Positions 18,231-26,916 of a stretch of 64,000 nucleotides of DNA are shown in pieces. The stretch is from Chitinophagaceae bacterium. GTDB taxonomy: Bacteria; Bacteroidota; Bacteroidia; Chitinophagales; UBA10324. Position 1 is the first letter of the stretch; each line of letters starts with the position of its first letter. The notes under the pieces are model-generated. The model saw only the letters and a list, made by a program, of their open reading frames with translations. It was not told where the DNA came from and did not search any database. A program made the position numbers and the translations under genes. The stretch is from the NCBI GenBank assembly GCA_947469485.1, contig CANIPU010000002.1:1-64000 (forward strand), written 5' to 3'.

Positions 18231-19712
18231 ATGAACATAGAAAAAATTAAGACGCTCGGCGATTTGAAAAAATCAGGATACAAACCGAAAACAGTTAAAG
18301 AAGAATTGCGCGACAACCTCATCATTGCCATAAAGGAGAAAAAAAATTATTTCGAAGAAATAAAAGGATACGACGAAACCGTGTTGCCGCAATTGCATCA
18401 CGCCATTCTTTCAAAACACAATATCATTTTACTCGGTTTGCGCGGACAGGCGAAAACAAGAGTTGCGCGATTGATGGTGAACCTGCTCGACGAATTTATT
18501 CCTGTAGTGGATGGAAGCGAATTGAACGACGATCCGTTGCATCCCATTTCTCGGCAGGCAAAAGATATCATTACCGAAATGAAGGATGCCACTCCCGTTC
18601 GATGGATGATTCGCGATGAGCGCTACACCGAAAAACTCGCTACACCTGATGTGTCTGTAGCTGATTTAATCGGCGATGTTGATCCCATAAAAGCAGCAAC
18701 ATTAAAACTTGCATATGCCGATGAGCGAGTGATACACTACGGATTAATTCCGCGCTCGCACCGCTGCATTTTTGTAATAAATGAATTGCCCGATTTGCAG
18801 GCGCGCATACAGGTTGCGCTTTTCAATATTTTGCAGGAAGGCGATGTGCAGGTGCGGGGTTACAAAATGCGCCTCCCGCTCGACATTCAGTTTGTGTTCA
18901 CTGCAAACCCCGAAGATTACACCAACCGCGGCTCCATTGTTACACCGCTCAAAGACCGCATCGGCTCACAGATTCTCACGCACTATCCCAAGAGTGTCGA
19001 AATATCCGAAGCCATTACGCAGCAGGAAGCAAAAATTGCCGAGGCGCAAAAACAAAATATTCTTATTCCGCAATTGCTGCGCGAACTCATTGAACAGATT
19101 GCCATTGAAGCGCGTGACAGCGATTGGATTGACAAAAAAAGCGGTGTGTCAGCGCGGCTCACCATTTCCGCTTTAGAAAATTTATACAGCGTGGTCGAGC
19201 GTCGGCTTTTACTCACCGGCGAAACAAAAGGCAGTGCGCGCGTCAGTGATATTTACGGAATCATTTCCAGCATCACCGGAAAAGTGGAACTGGTGTACGA
19301 AGGCGAACTCGAAGGTATGTCGAGCGTAGCGCAGCAACTCATTGGAAAAGCCATGCGCACACTGTTTCTAAAATATTTTCCCAATCCTGAGAAAACAAAA
19401 AAATCCAAACAGGTCGCCAACCCGTTTGCCGCCATAATCAATTGGTTTAACGAAGCAAACACGGTGGATATACTTTCTGTTTCCAGCACACCTGCGTTTG
19501 AAAAAGAAATTGTTCGGGTGAGCGGATTAAACGATCTGGTAAAAAATCTTTTTCCGAAAGCTAAACGCGAAGAGCAAATGGTGTTGATGGAATTCTGCCT
19601 CCACGGACTAGCTGAATATTCACAACTCAGCAAGCACCGCCTCGAAAACAATTTTCAATTCAAAGATTTACTTGGAAACATGTTTAGTTTTTCGCAGGAA
19701 GAAAAGAATTAA
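18231..19712 (+). CDS. AAA+ ATPase of the magnesium chelatase / MoxR type
   Basis: A 493-residue AAA+ protein. The Walker A loop is GLRGQAKTR near residue 78, and the Walker B strand reads CIFVINELPDL, with Asn before the catalytic Glu in place of Asp. Next comes VALFNILQEGDVQVRGYKMRL and FVFTANPEDYTNRG, a chelatase-like insert and sensor 1 (Asn), then TPLKDRIGSQI. I believe this NE variant is usual in this Bacteroidota/Actinobacteria subgroup. The C-terminal 150 residues form a lid and an extra helical domain. I chose ATG 18231, one base after the VWA stop, over an in-frame upstream codon at 18189 that overlaps the VWA gene. It would work with the VWA protein. Confidence 0.87.
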   Translation: MNIEKIKTLGDLKKSGYKPKTVKEELRDNLIIAIKEKKNYFEEIKGYDETVLPQLHHAILSKHNIILLGLRGQAKTRVARLMVNLLDEFIPVVDGSELNDDPLHPISRQAKDIITEMKDATPVRWMIRDERYTEKLATPDVSVADLIGDVDPIKAATLKLAYADERVIHYGLIPRSHRCIFVINELPDLQARIQVALFNILQEGDVQVRGYKMRLPLDIQFVFTANPEDYTNRGSIVTPLKDRIGSQILTHYPKSVEISEAITQQEAKIAEAQKQNILIPQLLRELIEQIAIEARDSDWIDKKSGVSARLTISALENLYSVVERRLLLTGETKGSARVSDIYGIISSITGKVELVYEGELEGMSSVAQQLIGKAMRTLFLKYFPNPEKTKKSKQVANPFAAIINWFNEANTVDILSVSSTPAFEKEIVRVSGLNDLVKNLFPKAKREEQMVLMEFCLHGLAEYSQLSKHRLENNFQFKDLLGNMFSFSQEEKN

Positions 19713-19714
19713 AG

Positions 19715-20587
19715 TCACTTCCTCTTCACAATCAATAAAGTTCTGAATCCAACAAGCGGAGATGCCTGTGTGTAATTCATAATGCTTTCATTTCTTACAT
19801 CGTAACCCGTAGAATTCCAGCTACCGCCGACAGCCATTCCTTTCTCGCTTACCATTTCAGCAACATTGCCATTCATATTATAAAAACCCAGAAGATTCGG
19901 AAAATAAGATTCAACCGGAGCTGTAACATCAGCGCCATCTAAACCTGCAGTGTAAATTACAGAAGCATTAAGTGTTACGGTGTCATTAGAAATTTTTTCG
20001 TCACCAACACATTTATAATTACAAAGTTCGCATCCACGACTATTTCGTAAAAACGGTCCACCCCATGTGTAAGGAGTTTTTCTCATTGCACTTTCAGCAG
20101 CATACAACCATTCAATCCGTGAAGGCAAGCGAACTTCATAAGTAAATTCATGACTATACAACTGATTGAATTTTTCTGATAACCACTTGCAATACAACTG
20201 TGCTCCTTCATAACTCACATTTACTACGGGAAATTGGTTGTACGCTGGATGACTGAAATAATGTGTAACATAAGCTTCGCAATATGCCATTTCGGTTCTC
20301 CATATTGTTGAATCAACATTTGCAATTAAATAATCATTCTGCTTTCCATTCTTCTTTAAGTCACCAAGAAATTCGCGGTACGATAAATTATCAACTTCCG
20401 TCTTCATAAGATAGAAATGTGTAAGCGCCATACTATCGCCACCAACAGAAACCATTCCAGCCGGCACAAGTGCATAGTTGCTTCTTACTGTTTTTGGCAA
20501 TTCATTCATTTCCTTTTTATCGCTTACCGAACTTGAAAGTGTAACAGTTGCTATTAGACAACCAATCACGAAAAAAAATCTTGACAT
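19715..20587 (-). CDS. Exported FGE-sulfatase (SUMF1-like) domain protein
   Basis: A 290-residue protein with an N-terminal hydrophobic signal (FFFVIGCLIATVTLSSS) and one FGE-sulfatase fold: ALVPAGMVSVGGD, HFYLMKTEVDNLSYREFL, YEVRLPSRIEWLYAAE, FYNMNGNVAEMV, GGSWNSTGY and VGFRTL. The order is the same as in GldJ/GldK and in formylglycine-generating enzymes, but the catalytic cysteine site of true FGE near the end is not visible. A Cys-rich loop (GCELCNYKC) in the middle is unusual and could bind a metal or form disulfides. The start ATG at 20587 is preferred over the TTG at 20617, which overlaps a promoter box. It is probably a T9SS/gliding-related paralogue, but that is inference. Confidence 0.75.
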   Translation of the reverse strand: MSRFFFVIGCLIATVTLSSSVSDKKEMNELPKTVRSNYALVPAGMVSVGGDSMALTHFYLMKTEVDNLSYREFLGDLKKNGKQNDYLIANVDSTIWRTEMAYCEAYVTHYFSHPAYNQFPVVNVSYEGAQLYCKWLSEKFNQLYSHEFTYEVRLPSRIEWLYAAESAMRKTPYTWGGPFLRNSRGCELCNYKCVGDEKISNDTVTLNASVIYTAGLDGADVTAPVESYFPNLLGFYNMNGNVAEMVSEKGMAVGGSWNSTGYDVRNESIMNYTQASPLVGFRTLLIVKRK

Positions 20588-20614
20588 GATGATGAGGGTT
20601 TTAAAAAAGTGATT

Positions 20615-20622
20615 CAAAATTA
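20615..20622 (-). promoter_or_regulatory. Bacteroidota -7 box for the FGE-domain gene
   Basis: On the minus strand this reads TAATTTTG, matching TAnnTTTG, 27 bases before the ATG at 20587. No clear -33 TTG was seen. Confidence 0.45.
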
Positions 20623-20685
20623 ATTTATTGAACGAAGGAATGGGAAATTTATTTCCCTGGCTATCTTATAACATTAATTCAAAAA

Positions 20686-20714
20686 AAAGCCCTGAAGAAA
20701 TTTTTCAGGGCTTT
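20686..20714 (-). terminator. Rho-independent terminator after korB
   Basis: A perfect 11-bp stem (AAAGCCCTGAA with TTCAGGGCTTT) and a 7-base loop. On the minus strand it lies 26 bases after the korB stop and runs into eight T residues (20681-20688), so it ends the korA-korB transcript. Confidence 0.85.
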
Positions 20715-20739
20715 AAACTTTTTACTAAAAAGATTGAAA

Positions 20740-21780
20740 TTATTCTATCACCCAGGTTTCGCTGCCTGCAAGCAACTTATCCAGTTTTCCTTCGCCTTTT
20801 GCAGAAATTACCTGCGCAATTTGTTGGCTCATCATATCTTCATAAGTTGGTCGGGTTGTTTGATAGAACACTCCAAATGGTCTTGGAAGGTGACCTTCCA
20901 CATCCACATGGTCGAAGAAACGAGAAATAATATTTGCCTTTACCATATCATGTTCATCGTGAATCCACAAATCATCCTTCGATGCGCCTTCTTCCAGATT
21001 TACAATCACAGGTTTGAAACCATCGAGCTTGATTCCTTTTTCATTATTCGCTCCAAACACCAATGGCTGCCCCTGCACCATAAACAATGCTTCATCTTTC
21101 TTAGTAGACTTTTCGGTGTAAGATTCGAAAGCCATGTCGTTAAAGATGTTACAGTTCTGATAAATTTCCAGGAACGAAGAACCATGATGTTTGTATGAAC
21201 GCAACAACATATTCTGCAAGTGAGCAGGGTCGCGATCCATACTGCGTGCAACAAATGTTGCATCGGCTCCCAATGCCAAAGCAATCGGATTAAACGGATG
21301 ATCAATGGAACCGAATGGAGTTGACTTAGCTACTTTATTTTCAGGAGAAGTTGGAGAATATTGTCCCTTTGTTAAACCATAAATTTCATTGTTGAACAAA
21401 AGAACATTCATATCAAAGTTGCGGCGCAACAAATGAATGGTGTGATTTCCTCCAATGGAAAGTCCATCACCGTCACCTGTTACAATCCAAACGCTGAGTT
21501 CAGGACGCGCAGCTTTCAATCCCGAAGCAACCGCAGTTGCCCGACCATGAATACTGTGCATACCGAAAGTTTCGGTGTAGTATGGAAAGCGCGATGAACA
21601 TCCGATTCCGGAAATGAAAACAATGTCTTCCTGTTTCAATCCCAATTGCGGAAGAATAGTATGCACTTGTTTAAGAATAGAATAATCACCACAACCGGGG
21701 CACCAGCGAATTTCCTGGTCGGTTGCAAAATCTTTTGCGGTAAGTACTTCTCCGTTTGTTGCTGTTATTGTTTCAGCCAT
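20740..21780 (-). CDS. korB: 2-oxoglutarate:ferredoxin oxidoreductase, beta subunit
   Basis: A 346-residue thiamine-diphosphate-binding subunit. It shows WCPGCGDYSIL near residue 28 (iron-sulfur/TPP contact cysteines) and the TPP motif GDGDGLSIGGNH near residue 103 followed by NNEIYGLTKGQYSPTSP. With the alpha subunit coded upstream it would make succinyl-CoA from 2-oxoglutarate, reducing ferredoxin, or run in reverse. It lies 24 bases after korA on the same strand and ends at a strong terminator. Related pyruvate or 2-oxoacid substrates cannot be excluded from sequence alone. Confidence 0.93.
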   Translation of the reverse strand: MAETITATNGEVLTAKDFATDQEIRWCPGCGDYSILKQVHTILPQLGLKQEDIVFISGIGCSSRFPYYTETFGMHSIHGRATAVASGLKAARPELSVWIVTGDGDGLSIGGNHTIHLLRRNFDMNVLLFNNEIYGLTKGQYSPTSPENKVAKSTPFGSIDHPFNPIALALGADATFVARSMDRDPAHLQNMLLRSYKHHGSSFLEIYQNCNIFNDMAFESYTEKSTKKDEALFMVQGQPLVFGANNEKGIKLDGFKPVIVNLEEGASKDDLWIHDEHDMVKANIISRFFDHVDVEGHLPRPFGVFYQTTRPTYEDMMSQQIAQVISAKGEGKLDKLLAGSETWVIE

Positions 21781-21804
21781 TTCTTTATGTGTAAGTTGAA
21801 TTAA

Positions 21805-23649
21805 TTATTTAAGAGTCTCTCTGATTTTATCCATCAATTCAGATTTGAAAAATGGAAGTCCCTGAATTTTATTGTAAGCCATGGCATCAATAAAATATTT
21901 ATCTCGAATGATTTTCACCAACTGACCATTGTTGATTTCAGGAATCAAAACTTTATCGTAGTTGTTTAAAATCTCGCCGAGGTTTTTCGGGAATGGCCGC
22001 ATGTGACGCAAGTGCGCGTGTGCAATAGCAAATCCTTCTTCATTCAATTCACGAACAGCAGCTTTCAATGCGCCGTAAGTTCCACCCCAACCGAGCACCA
22101 ATAATTTTCCTTTCGACGGACCACTATCAATTTTCTGTTCAGGAATGTAATTGGCAATGCGTTCCACTTTTTCTTCACGAAGTTTCACCATGAATTCATG
22201 ATTCTCCGGTTCGTAAGAAATATTTCCGGTGATGTTTTGTTTTTCCAATCCACCAATGCGATGCTCCAAACCTTTTGTTCCGGGAATTGCCCACGGGCGA
22301 GAGAGTTTTTCATCACGAGCATAAGGCATAAATTTTTCGCCTTCCGCCATTGGCTTTGCAAATTCAATTTTAATTTCCTCCAGTTCTGATTCTTTTGGAA
22401 AGCGCCATGGCTCAGCACCATTTGCAATGTATCCGTCTGTTAAAAGAATTACAGGAATCATGTGTTGAACAGAAATGCGACAAGCTTCATACACTGCATT
22501 GAAACAATCAGAAGGAGATTGCGCCGCCACAATAGGAATCGGACACTCACCGTTTCTTCCATAGTATGCCTGGAACAAATCTGCCTGTTCAGTTTTTGTT
22601 GGAAGACCGGTGGATGGTCCGCCACGCTGAACATTTATAATGACTAATGGAATTTCTAAAACTGTTGCTAATCCAAGTGCTTCTGTTTTCAAAGCCATAC
22701 CAGGACCTGATGTAGTAGTCACTGCTAAACTTCCACCGAACGATGCACCAATTGCTGATGTGATTGCAGCGATTTCGTCTTCTGCCTGAAAAGTTTTTAC
22801 ACCGAAACTTTTGTATTTCGCTAAGTCATGCAAAATATCTGAAGCAGGTGTAATAGGATACGAACCAAGAAATAATGGCAAGCCCGATTTTTTTGAAGCC
22901 GCAACCAAACCTAATGCAGTCGCTTGGTTTCCCATGATGCTGCGGTAAGTTCCTGCAGGCATCACAGCTTTTTCTACTTTATATCTTGTATTAAAAGTTT
23001 CGGTAGTATCACCATAAGAATATCCGGCTTTCAAAACACGAAGATTTGCTTCTAACACCTCTGGTTTCTTTCCGAATTTATCGTTTAAGAATTTAATGGT
23101 GTTATCCATTTCGCGGTTAAACATCCAGTACAGAAAACCGAGCACGAACATGTTTTTGCAGCGGTCTTTTTCTTTCATTCCCAGTTGAATATCAGTGAGC
23201 GCTTCGCGGGTCATGCGCGTCACATCAATTTTTATAACTGTATAATTAGTGAGTGAATCATCTTCTAATGCATTGCTCGTCATGTTTGCGAGCTTCAGAT
23301 TTTTAGCATCAAAACCTGCAGTGTTAGCAATGATGATACCTCCCTTCTTAATGTTTCTGATATTGGATTTCAATGCGGCGCTGTTCATTACAACGAGCAC
23401 ATCGCAAATATCTCCGGGTGTAAAAATCTCTTTACTGCCAAAGTGTAATTGAAAACCAGATACTCCTGCAACAGTTCCTATTGGAGCGCGAATCTCAGCA
23501 GGGAAATCAGGAAAGGTTCCTAAATCGTTTCCGAATAATGCAGAGTTGGTTGTGAACTGAGTTCCTGTTAATTGCATTCCATCGCCTGAATCTCCAGCGA
23601 ATTTTATGACTGCTTCTTCTAAATCGTGAGTGGTTGTTTCTAAAGCCAT
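21805..23649 (-). CDS. korA: 2-oxoglutarate:ferredoxin oxidoreductase, alpha subunit (gamma-alpha fusion)
   Basis: A 614-residue protein that joins the gamma domain (about residues 1-190; VIKFAGDSGDGMQLTGTQF) with the pyrimidine-binding alpha domain (from about 215; GNQATALGLVAASKKSG, FQAEDEIAAITSAIGASFGG, TTTSGPGMALKTEALGLA). This fusion and size are typical of two-subunit KorAB enzymes. The C-terminal region carries the domain II part (LLVLGWGGTYGALKAAVREL). It is the first gene of a two-gene operon with korB and has a promoter box at 23693-23700. The enzyme is cytoplasmic and links the TCA cycle with ferredoxin. Confidence 0.93.
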   Translation of the reverse strand: MALETTTHDLEEAVIKFAGDSGDGMQLTGTQFTTNSALFGNDLGTFPDFPAEIRAPIGTVAGVSGFQLHFGSKEIFTPGDICDVLVVMNSAALKSNIRNIKKGGIIIANTAGFDAKNLKLANMTSNALEDDSLTNYTVIKIDVTRMTREALTDIQLGMKEKDRCKNMFVLGFLYWMFNREMDNTIKFLNDKFGKKPEVLEANLRVLKAGYSYGDTTETFNTRYKVEKAVMPAGTYRSIMGNQATALGLVAASKKSGLPLFLGSYPITPASDILHDLAKYKSFGVKTFQAEDEIAAITSAIGASFGGSLAVTTTSGPGMALKTEALGLATVLEIPLVIINVQRGGPSTGLPTKTEQADLFQAYYGRNGECPIPIVAAQSPSDCFNAVYEACRISVQHMIPVILLTDGYIANGAEPWRFPKESELEEIKIEFAKPMAEGEKFMPYARDEKLSRPWAIPGTKGLEHRIGGLEKQNITGNISYEPENHEFMVKLREEKVERIANYIPEQKIDSGPSKGKLLVLGWGGTYGALKAAVRELNEEGFAIAHAHLRHMRPFPKNLGEILNNYDKVLIPEINNGQLVKIIRDKYFIDAMAYNKIQGLPFFKSELMDKIRETLK

Positions 23650-23692
23650 TCTTATTTTTTATTAATTGCGGGTTAAAGTAAATTCATTTTTG

Positions 23693-23700
23693 CAAAAGTA
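23693..23700 (-). promoter_or_regulatory. Bacteroidota -7 box for korA-korB
   Basis: TACTTTTG on the minus strand, 43 bases upstream of the korA ATG. It matches TAnnTTTG exactly. Confidence 0.6.
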
Positions 23701-23716
23701 ATTCGCAGCAGCGAAG

Positions 23717-24733
23717 CTACAATCTGATATTTATCAAGACGGGACAATGATCGCTATATCCTCCTGAGTAATCAGTTCCTTCAAAAGTGCGCCAAGGTGC
23801 ATTTTCCTTGTATTTATTCACTTTAAAAAGCCATTCAGGCTTGTAAATAGTGGTATTCGATATTAATTTTTCCTTACCTCCATTTTTTTCAACCAGTCGG
23901 TCTGATATAATTATTTGGTCAAACAAATCCTGAGCGCCCTTATAATAAAGAGATCCGATATGATAACGGCTATAAAGAATGAGCATTGGATTAAACAAAT
24001 CGTTATTTGAGCCATTTGCAACAGAATCTGCCTTCAGAATTGCTTGAAGGCTTTTGTTATTCGGATTATCATTTAAGTCCCCCATACAAATAACATTATT
24101 AGTTGGGTGTTTCATTGTGTATTGATTTACGGCAGTTCTTAAGGCAGATGAAGCAGCCAGTCTTTTTCCTTCTGATTGTTCGGTTCCTCCTCTGCGTGAA
24201 GGCCAGTGATTAATGAAAAAGCAAACTGAATCTGAGTTGGATAAAACTCCCTCCACCTGCAAAATATCTCTTGTGCGAAATGCAGTATCGTCAGTTGAAA
24301 CATGAATGATGTGATAACCTGTAACAGTCATTTTCTTTTTCTGATATAGAAATGCCACATCAATTCCACGAACATCAGGTGAATTGACATGAACAATCCC
24401 ATAACTGAGCCCAATCATTTGTGAATTATTTATCAGGTCGTTTAATACTCCGGCATTTTCAATTTCGGCAAGCCCGATAAAATCAGGAGCAATGGATGAA
24501 ATTACTTTTGCTGTGTGTTCAACCTTTGTGGTATATCTCGAACTTGACCATTGATTTTTTCCAGCTGGTGTAAATTCTTCATCCTGAACATCCAGATCAT
24601 TAATGGTATCATATAAATTTTCAAGATTATAAAATGCAACTCTGAAAGTCGGTATTTTTTTATAGCTATAATTTTTCCACGAAGCAAAAACAAACACAAC
24701 GAGAAGGCACGAAATAATTTTTATGGATTTCAT
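23717..24733 (-). CDS. Secreted endonuclease/exonuclease/phosphatase-fold protein
   Basis: A 338-residue protein with an N-terminal hydrophobic segment (IIKIISCLLVVFVFASW type) and the endonuclease/exonuclease/phosphatase fold. Motifs in order: AFYNLENLYD, GLAEIENAGVL, FINHWPSRRGG, CMGDLNDNP and GYSDHCPVLI at the C-terminus, giving the catalytic Asn, Glu, His and Asp set. It could hydrolyse nucleic acid or phosphoesters in the periplasm; the substrate is not evident. Its ATG overlaps the stop of queD by one base, so both are on one transcript. Confidence 0.88.
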   Translation of the reverse strand: MKSIKIISCLLVVFVFASWKNYSYKKIPTFRVAFYNLENLYDTINDLDVQDEEFTPAGKNQWSSSRYTTKVEHTAKVISSIAPDFIGLAEIENAGVLNDLINNSQMIGLSYGIVHVNSPDVRGIDVAFLYQKKKMTVTGYHIIHVSTDDTAFRTRDILQVEGVLSNSDSVCFFINHWPSRRGGTEQSEGKRLAASSALRTAVNQYTMKHPTNNVICMGDLNDNPNNKSLQAILKADSVANGSNNDLFNPMLILYSRYHIGSLYYKGAQDLFDQIIISDRLVEKNGGKEKLISNTTIYKPEWLFKVNKYKENAPWRTFEGTDYSGGYSDHCPVLINIRL

Positions 24734-25140
24734 TAAGCGGGGAATTGAACAATGTTTCTTTCAGTTTCGGCAAGCAAAATCTGCAGGTCAAATTTTTTAT
24801 CGAGATGCGGGCGTAACAAATCATAAATCACACCTGCAATATTTTCTGCTGTCGGATTTAAGTTGCTGAATTCTTTGGTGTCGAGATTCAGATTCTGATG
24901 GTCAAATTTTTCGAGCACTTCATTATTCACCAGATTACTCAACCAACCCAAATCAATTACATAACCGGTTTCATCATCAATTTCTCCGGTCACTTTCACA
25001 GTCAGTTTATAATTGTGCCCGTGATAATTCGGATTGGCGCACAAGCCAAAAATCTGTTGGTTTTTCTCATCAGTCCAATCTTTTCGATAAAGACGATGGG
25101 CAGCATTAAATCTTTCCACGCGCATTACTGATGTCTTCAT
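24733..25140 (-). CDS. queD: 6-carboxytetrahydropterin synthase QueD
   Basis: A 135-residue enzyme that converts dihydroneopterin triphosphate to 6-carboxy-tetrahydropterin, the first committed step towards queuosine. Zinc ligands H15 (NAAHRL), H40 and H42 (PNYHGHNY) and the catalytic Cys34 (FGLCANP) are present, as are VIDLGWL, FDHQNLN, NPTAENIA and the terminal LAETERNIVQF. ATG at 25140 is taken rather than the TTG just before it. It is coupled by a one-base overlap to the nuclease-fold gene. Sepiapterin/PTPS-type activity is the alternative in this family. Confidence 0.93.
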   Translation of the reverse strand: MKTSVMRVERFNAAHRLYRKDWTDEKNQQIFGLCANPNYHGHNYKLTVKVTGEIDDETGYVIDLGWLSNLVNNEVLEKFDHQNLNLDTKEFSNLNPTAENIAGVIYDLLRPHLDKKFDLQILLAETERNIVQFPA

Positions 25141-25237
25141 CAACCTGGTTTTTACTTTAGAGGTGCAAAGTTGAAAATCAATAGTTGGTATCCAAACAAT
25201 TTATTACTTAGTATTGTTAATAGTAATAAATACATAA

Positions 25238-25765
25238 ATGAAAACACTTTTGATTGCAACAATAATTATGATGACCTCACTTCAAACAAGTAAAAAAATC
25301 TATGATTTTAAAGTAACAGGCTTAAATGAAGGAGTAATTGATTTTGCCCAGTACAAGGGAAAGAAAATTCTTATTGTGAATGTAGCATCACAGTGTGGAT
25401 ACACTTATCAGTATGAAGACCTTGAAAAACTGTATGAAAAATACAAGGATAAACTGGTGATTATAGGCTTTCCATGCAACCAGTTCGGATTTCAGGAACC
25501 AGGTTCTCCTGAAGAGATTAAAACATTTTGCTCGAGTAAGTATGGAGTAACATTTCAGTTAGCTTCAAAAATTGATGTGAAAGGAAAAGACCAGGCACCT
25601 ATTTATGAGTGGCTGACTAAAAAAGAACTTAACGGATTAGAAACCACTGAAGTAAGCTGGAACTTCAATAAATATTTAATTGACGAACAAGGAAATTACA
25701 TTGCTCACTATGGCTCGAAAGTGAAACCTTTTGATGCTGTTTTGGTGGCGGCGATTGAGAAATAA
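25238..25765 (+). CDS. Glutathione peroxidase family protein
   Basis: A 175-residue thiol peroxidase. The peroxidatic Cys53 is in NVASQCGYT, followed by the conserved FPCNQFG segment and the C-terminal WNFNKYLID, which give the Cys-Gln-Trp-Asn site. It uses Cys rather than selenocysteine, so thioredoxin is the more likely reductant. The first 18 residues are hydrophobic (TLLIATIIMMTSLQTS) and suggest export or a membrane anchor. It is divergent from queD, with 97 bases between them, and converges with thiL. Confidence 0.93.
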   Translation: MKTLLIATIIMMTSLQTSKKIYDFKVTGLNEGVIDFAQYKGKKILIVNVASQCGYTYQYEDLEKLYEKYKDKLVIIGFPCNQFGFQEPGSPEEIKTFCSSKYGVTFQLASKIDVKGKDQAPIYEWLTKKELNGLETTEVSWNFNKYLIDEQGNYIAHYGSKVKPFDAVLVAAIEK

Positions 25766-25774
25766 ACCATCTGC

Positions 25775-26815
25775 TTATTTCTTAAAAGCATTCCACCCCT
25801 GCGCAGTCAGTTCGTGAATGTTGTTGGCCTTGGTAATCAGTTTTTTTCCAAGCGAATCATCAGTAATGTGACCGATAACTGAAATATCCGGGTGGTCTTT
25901 TACTTTTTCAAAATCAGATTGCTTAATGGTGAACAGTAATTCATAATCTTCCCCACCATTCAATGCGCAGGTAACCGGGTCAAGATTAAATTTAATTGCC
26001 TGCTGATATGCTTCTTCAGATATTGGAATTTTTTCTTCATACACAGTACAACCCACTTTCGACTGATCACAAATATGCAGCAGGTCAGAAGATAATCCAT
26101 CTGAAATATCAATCATAGATGTTGGAACCACTTTTATTTTTTCCAGTAATTCAACCACATCTTTTCGGGCTTCAGGTTTTAATTGCCTGCCAATAATGTA
26201 TTGCTGGTCTTCAAGGTTGGGTTGAATATTCGGGTTTTCTAAAAAAAGTCTTTTCTCTCTTTCTAAAATTTGTAAACCGAGATAAGCGCCTCCTAAATCG
26301 CCACTCACACAAATCAAATCGTTTTCTTTAGCTGTGCTTCTGAGGGTAGTTTTATCCTCATCAACCAATCCTATTGCAGTAACAGAAATCACTAAGCCGG
26401 AAAGGCTGCTGCTTGTATCACCACCAACCAAATCAACTTTGTAATGTTCACAGGCATGAAGAATTCCTTCATACAGTTCATGTAATGCCTCCACTGAAAA
26501 TCGATTACTGATGCCAATTGAAACTGTAACCTGTTGCGGATCTGCATTCATGGCATATACATCAGATAAATTCACAACAATTGCTTTATAACCTAAGTGT
26601 TTTAACGGAACATATGAAAGGTCAAAATGAATTCCTTCCATTAATAAATCGGTCGTAACAACTGTTTGTTTGCCGGCAAGATCAAGCACAGCAGCGTCAT
26701 CTCCAACACCGGTTTTGCTGGTAATATTCTGTAGTTCAAAATTCTTTGTTAGGTATTTTATTAAACCAAACTCGCCAAGTTCGCTTATTTCAGTTCTGCC
26801 TTGTGTTTCTTCCAT
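25775..26815 (-). CDS. thiL: Thiamine-monophosphate kinase ThiL
   Basis: A 346-residue enzyme that phosphorylates thiamine monophosphate to the diphosphate cofactor. Motifs are GEFGLIKYL at the N-terminus, GVGDDAAVLD, TDLLMEGIHFDL, VNLSDVYAMNADP, LVGGDTSSS, MIDISDGLSSDL and LNGGEDYELLF, all normal for ThiL. I start it at ATG 26815; a GTG at 26836 is in frame but would add residues without family likeness. The TPP-dependent KorAB and other TPP enzymes coded nearby need this product, though the gene is not in their operon. Confidence 0.95.
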   Translation of the reverse strand: MEETQGRTEISELGEFGLIKYLTKNFELQNITSKTGVGDDAAVLDLAGKQTVVTTDLLMEGIHFDLSYVPLKHLGYKAIVVNLSDVYAMNADPQQVTVSIGISNRFSVEALHELYEGILHACEHYKVDLVGGDTSSSLSGLVISVTAIGLVDEDKTTLRSTAKENDLICVSGDLGGAYLGLQILEREKRLFLENPNIQPNLEDQQYIIGRQLKPEARKDVVELLEKIKVVPTSMIDISDGLSSDLLHICDQSKVGCTVYEEKIPISEEAYQQAIKFNLDPVTCALNGGEDYELLFTIKQSDFEKVKDHPDISVIGHITDDSLGKKLITKANNIHELTAQGWNAFKK

Positions 26816-26904
26816 GGCGCGAAAATAGGAGAACACAATTTGAAATTAATTACAATCAGTAATTAACCCATTCCATAAACCAACAGGATTTAAATTCTTC
26901 AAAT

Positions 26905-26912
26905 TACTTTTG
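26905..26912 (+). promoter_or_regulatory. Bacteroidota -7 box for the YcxB-like gene
   Basis: TACTTTTG, four bases before the ATG at 26917, so the message is leaderless or nearly so if the box is used. Confidence 0.5.
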
Positions 26913-26916
26913 CCGC

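Noticed and set aside
17135-19712. VWA-AAA+ pair as an anti-phage defence system
   Set aside because: MoxR/VWA pairs are common housekeeping-like modules; no nuclease, sensor or other defence gene is adjacent, so the claim has no support here.
20686-20714. Hairpin after korB as a riboswitch
   Set aside because: A perfect stem followed by a T-run directly after the stop codon is an ordinary terminator.
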